NCBI RefSeq assembly: GCF_051201665.1
Contig: NZ_CP179210.1
Coordinates: 1,984,001-2,048,000, forward strand
Direction of reading: 5' to 3'
DNA length: 64,000 nt
Source: Psychrobium sp051201665
Lineage (GTDB): Bacteria > Pseudomonadota > Gammaproteobacteria > Enterobacterales > Psychrobiaceae
The translations under genes were made by a program, and so were the position numbers. The notes beneath the pieces are model-generated. The model was not told the DNA's origin, did no database searches, and worked only from the letters and a program-made list of their open reading frames with translations. Shown here in pieces: positions 25,321-33,527 of this stretch; the stretch's first letter is position 1, and every line of letters begins with the position of its first letter.

Positions 25321-25818
25321 TGGTATTCCTTGTACATGCACTAAACCGAGACGCACTCGGATAAATATCATAACAAACTTTTATGGGGCTTTATATCATG
25401 CTTAGTAAGAATCATTTAGGAAAGGTTCAATAGGATTTGACTTGTGTCGTCATTTTAATCAAACATGCTTGATCCTAGACTTTTGACCAATTGTCTAATG
25501 AATGCATTGAGTCACAATATATCGTCAGTAAGGAAGTTATACTCACGATCCCGTTAATTGAGGGCATTGATGGTAATACCTCAAATCGGATAGTATGTGT
25601 TGGCGTTTGAGAAATCGGCGACAACGATGCTTAATACCAATTGCATTAAGTAAGTGATCTTGTTGTGCGTAGAGAAAATCAGCTAAAACAAGGCGCTCGA
25701 TTGACTAATAGCTGGCTATTAGGATTGAGAGCAACGCCATTTTAGTTAATTTTAACAAGTACAAGTGGGCAAATATTTAATGCAATTGGTATAACAATAT
25801 TGCTTAAGGAATTGATTA
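25321..25818. other. Intergenic region upstream of sixA, with repeat copy 2
   Basis: 498 bp without a gene. The second MITE-like repeat occupies 25632-25795. The 25372-25631 part, which should hold the M16 gene promoter on the minus strand, shows no gene or clear motif. The sixA Shine-Dalgarno AAGGA lies between the repeat and the start codon. Confidence 0.6.
25632..25795 (+). repeat. 164-bp MITE-like repeat, copy 2
   Basis: The reverse complement matches copy 1 (19166-19329) at 163 of 164 positions. Both termini of this copy carry the perfect 16-bp repeat ATACCAATTGCATTAA / TTAATGCAATTGGTAT. The end reading GCAATTGGTATAAC faces sixA and stops 23 bp before its start codon; the same end of copy 1 faces the start codon of the 18912-19151 gene. 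The terminal TTGGTATAAC resembles an extended -10 promoter element pointing outward. Confidence 0.9.
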
Positions 25819-26304
25819 ATGAAGTTGTATATTATGCGCCATGGACAGGCTCAAATCTCTGCGCCCTCTGACTCTGAACGAGCGTTGACTATTTTAGGGC
25901 AGGAACAGACGGCCATCATGGCAAAGTGGTTGCGAAATACTGCGCCATCTTTTGATGTTTCATTTGTGAGCCCATATAAAAGAGCACTACAAACATTTGA
26001 TATTGTATCGCAACAAGTGCATATGTCCGGTCATCATTATTGTCTCGAAGAGTTAACACCAGAGTCAAATCCTTCAACCTGCGGAGATGCCTTGCTGGCT
26101 TATTGCGCAGAGCACAAAGCAACAAATGCCTTAGCGGTTTCACATCTTCCGTTGGTGGGGTTAGTAATTAATGATTTATGTCGTGGTGACTTCGTGCCCG
26201 CGTTCACTACATCATCTATTGCATGCTTAGATATTGACCTTGAAGAGTGGCAAGGCCGCCTTTTATGGCATCGAACGCTGGATGACGTACTGATGGGCGC
26301 TTAA
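25819..26304 (+). CDS. sixA: Phosphohistidine phosphatase SixA
   Basis: A 161-residue histidine-phosphatase-superfamily enzyme. The catalytic RHG motif is at the N-terminus ('LYIMRHGQA', His8), with 'SPYKRALQTF' and the second histidine in 'ALAVSHLPLVGLV' near residue 108. Size equals E. coli SixA (161), which dephosphorylates phosphohistidine on HPt domains and on the nitrogen phosphotransferase protein NPr. AAGGA precedes the ATG. It is convergent with smrB with a 1-bp gap. In E. coli sixA lies between fadIJ and smrB-prmB-aroC; here a 15-kb block separates it from fadIJ. Confidence 0.93.
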   Translation: MKLYIMRHGQAQISAPSDSERALTILGQEQTAIMAKWLRNTAPSFDVSFVSPYKRALQTFDIVSQQVHMSGHHYCLEELTPESNPSTCGDALLAYCAEHKATNALAVSHLPLVGLVINDLCRGDFVPAFTTSSIACLDIDLEEWQGRLLWHRTLDDVLMGA

Positions 26305-26305
26305 A

Positions 26306-26839
26306 CTAGTCAATTTTTCCGTTCTCATCAGGTTCAATATCTAATAAAACAATAAGCGCGCCTTGTCCGCCCCATTCAAGCGGTGCTTGATGAAAGGCAA
26401 GTAATTCCGGATATTGGGCTATCCAATATGGGGTTCGGGCTTTGAGCGTACCGCCACTCACCCCATGGACGATGACACAACATTCAATTTGGCTTTTTTT
26501 GCACTCTTTAAACATTGCCAGAATTTCCATTTTCGCTTCATTTTGGTTTAAACCATGCAGATCTAACACTAATTCAGGGACGTAATCACCGCGTCTAAGC
26601 TTTTTGAGTTCATAGGTTTCTACGTCATCACGACAATAGCGCATCGGCCCCTCATCGTTTAAATGTGGAACGTAACCGTCAGAAAAATAGAATTCGGCTT
26701 GCTTTTGCTGTTGTTTATCTTTGTGACCTCGAACGCGCAACGATTTGGGTTGACGTAAATTAACCTTATCTTGGTTAAGCGGCTTAATGTTTGAATCATC
26801 AAGAAGATCAAACATTGATGGTGTTTTGTCGTTGGTCAT
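26306..26839 (-). CDS. smrB: Ribosome rescue endonuclease SmrB
   Basis: A 177-residue Smr-domain protein matching SmrB (YfcN): 'GPMRYCRDDVETYELKKLRR', 'LVLDLHGLNQNEAK' (LDLHG at 92-96) and 'IAQYPELLAFHQAPLEWGG'. SmrB is recruited to collided ribosomes and cleaves the mRNA between them. The second Smr motif, HGHGKHILK in E. coli, reads HGVSGGTLK here (residues 125-133), so the second glycine of HGxG is a serine. Because neighbouring residues are glycine-rich this may be tolerated. It is divergent from prmB, as in E. coli. Confidence 0.93.
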   Translation of the reverse strand: MTNDKTPSMFDLLDDSNIKPLNQDKVNLRQPKSLRVRGHKDKQQQKQAEFYFSDGYVPHLNDEGPMRYCRDDVETYELKKLRRGDYVPELVLDLHGLNQNEAKMEILAMFKECKKSQIECCVIVHGVSGGTLKARTPYWIAQYPELLAFHQAPLEWGGQGALIVLLDIEPDENGKID

Positions 26840-27004
26840 TAAGTAGTCGATTGAGTCGCGTTATTTCAAAGTACGTATTTTAAATGCTTTTTTGGGCTAT
26901 AAACAAGGTTCATATTCACAATTTAGTAAGATACAATGCGAGCCAAAGTTGGGTTTGAGAGCATTGGTTATCGCCCTAGGTTAGACATTTGAGGAGCGAC
27001 AAGC

Positions 27005-27964
27005 TTGGAAACTTTTAAGCTGGACCAGCAACATATTGATGAAGCAATTAATGAATTATCGACGTTAGGCGATATGCTGCGCTGGGGAGCGACATTATTT
27101 AACCAAAATGGTGTATTTTATGGGCATGGTAATGAGAACGCGTGGGATGAAGCCGTTGTGCTGGCTCTCCATGTCTTAGCGCTACCGATTGACAGTAAAG
27201 ATACTATTCTCAATTGCAATTTATTACAGCGAGAACGCTTGGCAATCGCACAAACTTTTGCGGTACGCATTAACGAGCGGGTTCCGACAGCCTATATTAC
27301 GAACAACGCATGGTTTTCTGGCTTACAGTTTTATGTAGATGAACGTGTGTTAGTGCCGCGATCACCTATTGCACAAATGATCAGTGAGAATTTCGAACCT
27401 TGGTTAAAAGGTCATAGCGTTCACCGTGCATTAGATTTATGTACCGGCAGTGGATGTATTGCAATTGCAATAGCCCATCAATTTGTTGATTCAGAAGTCG
27501 ATGCTATCGATATATCTCACGACGCATTAGATGTCGCTAATATCAATATCTTCGAGCACGGGATGCAAGAGCGTGTTATTCCAATTCAATCAGACTTAAT
27601 GAATGAAGTATTAAGAGAAAAATACGATCTTATTGTCTCAAACCCCCCGTATGTCGACCAAGAAGACATGGATAGCTTGCCACAAGAGTTTATCCATGAA
27701 CCTGAACTTGGACTTGCTGCGGGTTATGATGGGTTAGATCTAGTGAAACGTATTTTGGTTGATTCCCTAGATTGCCTCAATGATGACGGAATTTTAGTCG
27801 TGGAAGTTGGTAATTCTCAGATCCACATGGAACAACAGTTTCCTGACGTCGCATTCGATTGGATCGAGTTTAGTCAGGGTGGACACGGTGTGTTCGTATT
27901 GACTAAAGCGCAATTAGCAAAGCATCAAGCGTTATTCAAAGCAGCGTTGGCTGCAACTATTTAA
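27005..27964 (+). CDS. prmB: 50S ribosomal protein L3 glutamine methyltransferase PrmB
   Basis: A 319-residue S-adenosylmethionine-dependent methyltransferase that modifies a glutamine of ribosomal protein uL3. The SAM site 'ALDLCTGSGCIAIAIA' is at about 142-157, and the catalytic NPPY motif (213-216) is followed by the PrmB-type 'VDQEDMDSLPQEFIHEPELG'. The N-terminal helical domain includes 'LGDMLRWGATLFNQNG'. The start is a TTG with a strong GAGGAG 8 bp upstream (26991-26996), and it aligns with the E. coli N-terminus; no ATG is suitably placed. It is followed 13 bp later by aroC, as in E. coli. Confidence 0.96.
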   Translation: METFKLDQQHIDEAINELSTLGDMLRWGATLFNQNGVFYGHGNENAWDEAVVLALHVLALPIDSKDTILNCNLLQRERLAIAQTFAVRINERVPTAYITNNAWFSGLQFYVDERVLVPRSPIAQMISENFEPWLKGHSVHRALDLCTGSGCIAIAIAHQFVDSEVDAIDISHDALDVANINIFEHGMQERVIPIQSDLMNEVLREKYDLIVSNPPYVDQEDMDSLPQEFIHEPELGLAAGYDGLDLVKRILVDSLDCLNDDGILVVEVGNSQIHMEQQFPDVAFDWIEFSQGGHGVFVLTKAQLAKHQALFKAALAATI

Positions 27965-27977
27965 GCAAGGAATATTC

Positions 27978-29078
27978 ATGTCTGGCAATACTATAGGTAA
28001 GTTGTTCTCTATCACCACTTTTGGCGAAAGTCACGGCATTGCGCTCGGTTGTACCGTTGATGGTTGCCCACCGGGTCTTGAAATTACAGAAGCTGATTTA
28101 CAGGTGGATTTAGATCGACGTAAGCCCGGTACGTCAAAGTTTACCACGCCCCGTCGAGAAGCTGATGAGGTGAAAATATTATCAGGTGTTTTCGAAGGAA
28201 AGACCACAGGTACCCCGATTGGGCTATTAATTGAAAATGGCGATCAACGTTCCAAAGATTATGGTGAGATAAAAAATCAATTTCGCCCGGGGCACGCAGA
28301 CTACACGTACCAACAAAAATATGGGATCCGTGATTATCGTGGTGGTGGCCGATCTTCAGCACGTGAAACGGCGATGCGAGTTGCTGGTGGTGCTATCGCG
28401 AAGAAATACTTAAAACAAGCCTATGGCATTGAAATCCGAGCGTATCTTTCTCAGATAGGTGATGTCGCTATTAAAAAGGTCGATTATGATCTTATTGAAA
28501 CGAATCCTTTCTTTTGTCCAGATATCGACAAACTTGACGATATGGAACAGTTAATTCGTGATCTTAAAAAACAAGGTGATTCAATTGGCGCCAAGGTAAC
28601 CGTTGAAGCGATAAATGTGCCGGTTGGCTTAGGCGAGCCTATCTTTGACCGTTTAGATGCTGAAATTGCCCACTCTCTCATGAGTATTAATGCCGTAAAA
28701 GGTGTTGAAATTGGCGACGGTTTCGAAGTGGTCAATCAAAAGGGGAGTAAGCACCGCGATGCAATGACTAAAGAGGGATTCACCTCTAATCATGCGGGTG
28801 GTGTATTAGGGGGCATTTCGACTGGGCAGCCGATCGTCGCTCATATGGCACTAAAACCAACGTCAAGCATTACAACGCCTGGTCGCAGTGTTGACAAGAC
28901 TGGAGCTGAAGTAGATTTAGTCACCAAAGGACGTCACGATCCGTGCGTTGGCCTGCGTGCTGTACCTATCGCTGAAGCAATGCTTGCCATTACTTTGATG
29001 GATCATCTGTTGCGCCATCGCGGCCAGAATTATGATGTTAATTTGTCGACGACCGCCTATCAGATGGCCGACAAATAA
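27978..29078 (+). CDS. aroC: Chorismate synthase
   Basis: A 366-residue enzyme that converts EPSP to chorismate, the last shikimate-pathway step, using reduced FMN. Signatures are complete: 'TTFGESHGIALGCTVDGC' near residues 13-30, 'DYRGGGRSSARETA', 'GVEIGDGF', 'SNHAGGVLGGISTGQPI' and 'RHDPCVGLRAVPIAEAM'. Length is that of the E. coli enzyme (361). It lies in the conserved smrB/prmB/aroC/epmC neighbourhood and is probably co-transcribed with prmB and epmC (gaps of 13 and 17 bp). Confidence 0.98.
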   Translation: MSGNTIGKLFSITTFGESHGIALGCTVDGCPPGLEITEADLQVDLDRRKPGTSKFTTPRREADEVKILSGVFEGKTTGTPIGLLIENGDQRSKDYGEIKNQFRPGHADYTYQQKYGIRDYRGGGRSSARETAMRVAGGAIAKKYLKQAYGIEIRAYLSQIGDVAIKKVDYDLIETNPFFCPDIDKLDDMEQLIRDLKKQGDSIGAKVTVEAINVPVGLGEPIFDRLDAEIAHSLMSINAVKGVEIGDGFEVVNQKGSKHRDAMTKEGFTSNHAGGVLGGISTGQPIVAHMALKPTSSITTPGRSVDKTGAEVDLVTKGRHDPCVGLRAVPIAEAMLAITLMDHLLRHRGQNYDVNLSTTAYQMADK

Positions 29079-29095
29079 TCGTGAGACACTAACGC

Positions 29096-29665
29096 GTGAA
29101 CGAAGAGTTTGATTATAACGATTTAATACAGGTTTTTGATGACACGTTTAACACAAGTCATCAAACTCGGCTAATTAAAGGCGGTGATGAGCCTATTTAT
29201 CTACCAAAAGATGCTGAGACAAGTTACCACCAGATTATTTTTGCAAGAGGGTACTTTGCCAGCGGACTGCATGAGATAGCTCATTGGCTAGTGGCAGGAG
29301 AAGCCCGTCGTTTACTAGAAGATTATGGATATTGGTATTGCCCTGATGGGCGTGACGAACAAACTCAAACCGATTTTGAGAAAGTTGAAGTTAAGCCCCA
29401 AGCCATCGAATGGGCACTTTCCTTAGCTTGTGGCCATTCTTTTCGTGTGAGTACCGATAATTTAAGTGGCTGGCAATCAGATCGACATGCCTTTCAAGAC
29501 AATGTGCATAAGCGATTGTGCGATTTGATTACTAATGGATTTAATTGTCGGACTCAAAAGCTACTCAATGCCTTATGTATCTTTTACAAGCAACCTCCGT
29601 TAACCCTTGAGCGTATCGCTTATCAACGTGTTCATAATGAGAGTAATAACGACTATGAAGTTTAA
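29096..29665 (+). CDS. epmC: Elongation factor P hydroxylase EpmC
   Basis: A 189-residue protein matching EpmC/YfcM, which hydroxylates the beta-lysyl-lysine modification of elongation factor P. The likely metal-binding motif is HEIAHW (H59, E60, H63). It is preceded by 'YHQIIFARGYFASGL' and followed by 'YGYWYCPDGRDEQTQTDFEK' and 'VEVKPQAIEWALSLA', all close to E. coli YfcM. The start is GTG 29096; no ATG is better placed. The last 11 bp overlap the next gene. efp, epmA and epmB are not in the window. Confidence 0.93.
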   Translation: MNEEFDYNDLIQVFDDTFNTSHQTRLIKGGDEPIYLPKDAETSYHQIIFARGYFASGLHEIAHWLVAGEARRLLEDYGYWYCPDGRDEQTQTDFEKVEVKPQAIEWALSLACGHSFRVSTDNLSGWQSDRHAFQDNVHKRLCDLITNGFNCRTQKLLNALCIFYKQPPLTLERIAYQRVHNESNNDYEV

Positions 29666-30794
29666 AATTGGTTTGATCATCAATCCCGTTGCAGGTATGG
29701 GCGGCTCTGTTGCCCTTAAAGGCAGCGACGAAGTGATTGATAAAGCATTAGCGCTGGGCGCCACACCAAAATCAAATGACCGTGCTTATTTAGCGTTCTC
29801 ACAAATTGAACAATATCGAGATAACATTGAGATTATTACCGCGCCATCGTTGATGGGACAGAGTTTATGTCAAGCGCTTGGCTTTAATCACTCTTGCATA
29901 TCGTTTAACACTAATGCTGAATTAAACGGTGAGTTACAATCCTCAGACGCCAATCATACCTTAGAAGCGGCGTCGTTAATTAAAGCCGCAGGTGTTGATT
30001 GTTTAGTATTTGTCGGCGGCGACGGCACTGCTCGCAATATTTATAGCGCTGTAGGTGATGACTTCCCAGTATTAGGTATTCCAGCGGGCGTAAAAATTCA
30101 TTCTGGCGTTTACGCGATTACCCCGACAGCTGCCGGTAAAGTGCTTGAACTGATGGTTACAAATCAGCTGGTTAGTGTGATGGAACGAGACGTCATGGAT
30201 ATTGATGAGTCGTTATTTCGTGATGGCGTTGTTAAAGCCAAGCGCTACGGTGAAATGTTAGTGCCTGCGGAACTTCGATATATGCAAGCGGTGAAAATGG
30301 GTGGTAAGGAGTCTGACGAGTTAGTGCTTGCAGATATTGCCGCCGATGTGATGCGTCAAGTCGATGATGAGCTCGTTATAATGGGCTCTGGTTCAACCAC
30401 CGAGTTTATTATGGAAGAGATGGGATTAGACAATACACTACTCGGCGTTGATATCGTGCAAGATCAATCGTTAATAGCGAGCGATGTCAGTGCAAATCGT
30501 ATACTTGAGATTATTGTTACTCAACCATCGGTAAAATTGGTGGTCACTTTGATTGGTGGACAAGGTCATGTCTTTGGGCGTGGAAATCAACAATTAAGCC
30601 CAGATGTGATAAGGGCCGTGGGAAGAGACAATATTATTATTGTCGCCACTAAAACTAAATTGCAGGCATTAGAGCAACGTCCATTACTGGTAGACACAGG
30701 GGACGCGCAATTAGATAAAGAATTAAGTGGCTTTGTCAAAGTGACGACGGGCTACAACGATTATGTCATGGTACAAATGAGTAACCCTGACTAA
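29655..30794 (+). CDS. ATP-NAD kinase family protein (AcoX-like)
   Basis: A 379-residue member of the NAD-kinase/diacylglycerol-kinase fold superfamily. It starts 'MKFKIGLIINPVAGMGGSVA' and has the nucleotide-binding GGDG motif (121-124) in 'VFVGGDGTARNIYSA'. Later segments 'GIPAGVKIHSGVYAITP' and 'GSGSTTEFIMEEMGLDNTLL' are typical of the 'ATP-NAD kinase family protein' found next to yfcL in Shewanella. It is distinct from the essential NadK, so substrate (NAD or another polyphosphate acceptor) is uncertain. I chose ATG 29655 over 29607 and 29637 because it gives the family N-terminus; it overlaps epmC by 11 bp. Confidence 0.85.
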   Translation: MKFKIGLIINPVAGMGGSVALKGSDEVIDKALALGATPKSNDRAYLAFSQIEQYRDNIEIITAPSLMGQSLCQALGFNHSCISFNTNAELNGELQSSDANHTLEAASLIKAAGVDCLVFVGGDGTARNIYSAVGDDFPVLGIPAGVKIHSGVYAITPTAAGKVLELMVTNQLVSVMERDVMDIDESLFRDGVVKAKRYGEMLVPAELRYMQAVKMGGKESDELVLADIAADVMRQVDDELVIMGSGSTTEFIMEEMGLDNTLLGVDIVQDQSLIASDVSANRILEIIVTQPSVKLVVTLIGGQGHVFGRGNQQLSPDVIRAVGRDNIIIVATKTKLQALEQRPLLVDTGDAQLDKELSGFVKVTTGYNDYVMVQMSNPD

Positions 30795-30837
30795 TGCCAT
30801 TGGGCATAACTAACAACGAGCATATTTGGAATTTATT

Positions 30838-31107
30838 ATGTTACTTACACAAACAGAAAGCATCATCGAAGATTTTGTTGCTGATATTTTAGAAAACGGC
30901 AACGATGACGCTTTATTTGCCAGTGGTTATTTGCAAGGCCATCTTGATTTGATTCTCCAAGGGTGCATTGATATTGATGATACCTTTGAAAATTTCATGG
31001 CTAAAATACAGGCCAGTTTAGATGACGCATTTTTAAAAAATGAACTAAGTCCTACCGATAAAAAACTAGTTATCACTTGCTGGGAAAACCTCCAACACAA
31101 GATGTAG
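30838..31107 (+). CDS. yfcL: YfcL family protein
   Basis: An 89-residue acidic protein like E. coli YfcL, with the shared elements 'DDALFASGYLQGHLDL' and 'ELSPTDKKLVITCWENL'. Function is unknown. The ATG at 30838 has TTGGA 7 bp upstream and is preferred to the in-frame TTG at 30826, which overlaps that site. It closes the conserved prmB-aroC-epmC-yfcL cluster. Confidence 0.85.
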   Translation: MLLTQTESIIEDFVADILENGNDDALFASGYLQGHLDLILQGCIDIDDTFENFMAKIQASLDDAFLKNELSPTDKKLVITCWENLQHKM

Positions 31108-31193
31108 TGTTGTATCCGAATTAAACAATAAACTTGTTTTTGTATATAATATATCTTAATCTGGCTCTATTCCAATAATAAATAGAGCCACGT

Positions 31194-32774
31194 ATGAGCC
31201 AACAATCCTCGAATTCAGCATCGACCCAACCACCATATTCTTCAACACATGCTATTAAGAAACTCGGTTTCTTTGCCTCTATTGCGTCCTTAAGTTACGT
31301 GTTTTGGATTGTCGGAGGGATGGAACTAATTGAACGCGTTGCGTTCTATGGCGTCAAAACAGTTGCAGGCCTCTATGCGACCGATCCAGTGTCGAAAGGT
31401 GGTCTAGGTGTCACTATGACAGATTTTGGCACCATACTAATGGCATGGGCGCTTGTGCAAGCTTTTGTCCCTGTCTTTATTGGCGGCCTTTCTGATCGGA
31501 TTGGCTATAAGGAAACGATAGCATTATCCACCGTGACAAAAATTGCAGCTTATTTACTGATGGCATTCTTTCCAACCTATTGGGGATTTATGGTTGGCGC
31601 TATCGTATTGGCCCTTGGTACTGGAATATTTAAACCAGGCATTCAGGGGACTTTAGTCAAATCAACCACACCTCAAAATTCTACGATGGCGTGGGGAATG
31701 TTTTATCAAATGGTCAATATCGGTGGCTGGGTTGGCCCTTTGATTGCGGCACAATTGAGGATCCTTGATTGGCAGAATGTTTTCTACGCATGTGCGGCGA
31801 TTATCAGTTTAAATTTCTTTATGTTGTTGCTGTATAAAGAGCCCGGTAAGGCACAACGCGTTAAAAACCTAGAAAAACTAGCACAAAGTGGCGCGCCAAA
31901 AAAATCGTTATGGAGAGAATCAATTCACGAGTTCAAGCAAGCGCACTTGATTTACTACACCATTATCTTTTCAGGGTTTTGGTTTATGTTTATGGCGCTG
32001 TTTGATGTTTTACCGGTACACATCAGAGATTGGATTGATACGACAACTATTGTCGCTTCATTGTTTGGTGAAAACGGAACTGACTCGGTGGCTTGGCGCT
32101 CGGCATTGGGAATGAATGCCGATGGAATGTCTATTTTGCCTGAAGGGATCATGAACCTAAATTTTGGCATGATCATGCTTACGTGTTTTCTCTTTGCTGC
32201 ATTAGCGCAGCGTCTAGGTACAATGAATAGCTTAGTGATAGGTACATTCCTGTGCAGCGCCGCGTTGTTTATTATTGGTGGAGTCAATGCTGCTTGGTTT
32301 TTGGTGCTCGCGATATTTACCTTTAGCGTGGGTGAAATGCTCGCCAGTCCGACGTCTTACAAACTCATTGGTAATATCGCGCCAGACGACAAAAAAGCCA
32401 TGTATCTTGGGTTCAAAGATCTACCACTTGGCATAGGGTGGGTTGCCGAAAGTTATATTGGCCCAATGTTATACGATAAATATGCCGCCAAAGAGACGCT
32501 CGCCAAAGCGATGTTGTCAGATACCTATCAACAAAGCACAGCGGCGTTAAGCGCGATTCCACAAGGTGAATACTTTACTCACTTGGTTTCAATCAGTGGT
32601 CAATCATCTCAAGAAATGACAGCTTTGCTTTATCAACAAAATAATATTGGCGTGGTGTGGTTTGTGATGGGAGCAATTGGTATTGCTTCAGCATTTGGCT
32701 TGGTGATTTATAGTCGTTGGATTATAAGTGCACGTAGTTCCTTATCAACCGAGAAAAAATCACTCGTCGACTAA
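31194..32774 (+). CDS. MFS transporter, POT/PTR-like
   Basis: A 526-residue polytopic membrane protein with about a dozen hydrophobic helices. Two features point to the proton-dependent oligopeptide (POT/PTR) branch of the major facilitator superfamily: 'ELIERVAFYGVKTVAG' in the first helix (compare ExxERFxYYG) and 'GMFYQMVNIGGWVGPLIA' (compare the FYxxINxG motif). 'GGLSDRIGYKETI' is the MFS loop motif. A roughly 18-residue Ser/Thr-rich N-terminus precedes the first helix. Substrate is unknown; di/tripeptides are one option. It may be an independent unit. Confidence 0.8.
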   Translation: MSQQSSNSASTQPPYSSTHAIKKLGFFASIASLSYVFWIVGGMELIERVAFYGVKTVAGLYATDPVSKGGLGVTMTDFGTILMAWALVQAFVPVFIGGLSDRIGYKETIALSTVTKIAAYLLMAFFPTYWGFMVGAIVLALGTGIFKPGIQGTLVKSTTPQNSTMAWGMFYQMVNIGGWVGPLIAAQLRILDWQNVFYACAAIISLNFFMLLLYKEPGKAQRVKNLEKLAQSGAPKKSLWRESIHEFKQAHLIYYTIIFSGFWFMFMALFDVLPVHIRDWIDTTTIVASLFGENGTDSVAWRSALGMNADGMSILPEGIMNLNFGMIMLTCFLFAALAQRLGTMNSLVIGTFLCSAALFIIGGVNAAWFLVLAIFTFSVGEMLASPTSYKLIGNIAPDDKKAMYLGFKDLPLGIGWVAESYIGPMLYDKYAAKETLAKAMLSDTYQQSTAALSAIPQGEYFTHLVSISGQSSQEMTALLYQQNNIGVVWFVMGAIGIASAFGLVIYSRWIISARSSLSTEKKSLVD

Positions 32775-32795
32775 TCCATTAAATCATCACTCCTT

Positions 32796-32826
32796 GGCTC
32801 GTCATTGGTAAGGAACGAGCCCTATT
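32796..32826 (+). terminator. Possible terminator after the POT-like transporter
   Basis: GGCTCGT / ACGAGCC stem with a 12-base loop, 21 bp past the stop codon, followed by CTATTTATG; the T run is poor. Confidence 0.4.
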
Positions 32827-32906
32827 TATGTTTTCGCGCTAGCGGGAAATCAAACTCTTTGATATTATCGCCTAGGTATAAGTTCATGAAAGAGCAAGGA
32901 GGTTGC

Positions 32907-33269
32907 ATGAACGCGTGGAAAGAACTGCACTGGATTCAAAAATCCCTTATCGGTTGCCTAGTATTAATGATGGTCGCTTTAATGCCTGAATTAATACCAC
33001 TATTAGATTTAGGGGGGATAGAGCTAATTTTTGGCTTTGTTGTATTAAACATAAAAACCGCGAAGTATTGGGTCTACACAAAATACCGTCAATTACGTAA
33101 TTTAGCGGCATCAGTATTAGTAGCGTTTATAGGAAGTGCGTTAGCAAAGCCAAAGACATTTATGTTTCATGGCGGAGTTTGTTGTGGGGTGTTATTGTTC
33201 ACTGGCTCAATTGTTCTTTCAAGCGGATTTCTATTGCCTGTCATGATAGCAAACAGTTATCTAATTTAG
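32907..33269 (+). CDS. Small polytopic membrane protein, unrecognised
   Basis: A 120-residue hydrophobic protein with three or four likely membrane segments (about 13-48, 65-80 and 90-118) and a cluster 'FHGGVCCGVLLFTG'. I do not recognise a family. The start is ATG 32907, preceded by a perfect AAGGAGG only 4 bp upstream; in-frame upstream codons (to 32805) lack any ribosome-binding site. The unusually strong Shine-Dalgarno suggests it is a real, translated gene. It stands between the POT-like transporter and the M50 protease without tight coupling to either. Confidence 0.6.
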   Translation: MNAWKELHWIQKSLIGCLVLMMVALMPELIPLLDLGGIELIFGFVVLNIKTAKYWVYTKYRQLRNLAASVLVAFIGSALAKPKTFMFHGGVCCGVLLFTGSIVLSSGFLLPVMIANSYLI

Positions 33270-33306
33270 GTTAACGTTCCAAGTCGCATTACACGCTATT
33301 TTTTAA

Positions 33307-33333
33307 AAGCCAACGTCATATCGTCGTTGGCTT
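33307..33333. terminator. Hairpin after the small membrane protein gene
   Basis: Perfect 9-bp stem AAGCCAACG / CGTTGGCTT with a 9-base loop. In the plus direction it lacks a T run (AATTCC follows). It may end transcription of the gene at 32907 weakly or act as an mRNA 3' end. Confidence 0.4.
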
Positions 33334-33527
33334 AATTCCCATCTCAGAACCAATCATCTTTAGTGGTAGTGGATATCTATCCATAATCAGTGAAAATGCA
33401 GATTATACTTTATTCATTGCGCTCAATTCATGCAGTTCTTAAGACTACGGTGGTAAAACCGCAATTTATACTTGCACCTCGATAAAATTCGTTGATAATC
33501 ATCGAAAACTATTTTTGAGCAACGCTT

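Noticed and set aside
25372..25631. A possible small gene upstream of repeat copy 2
   Set aside because: Only short frames without ribosome-binding sites; nothing recognisable.
33307..33333. Strong terminator at the 33.3-kb hairpin
   Set aside because: The stem is perfect, but neither strand has a convincing run of T after it; kept only as a weak feature.
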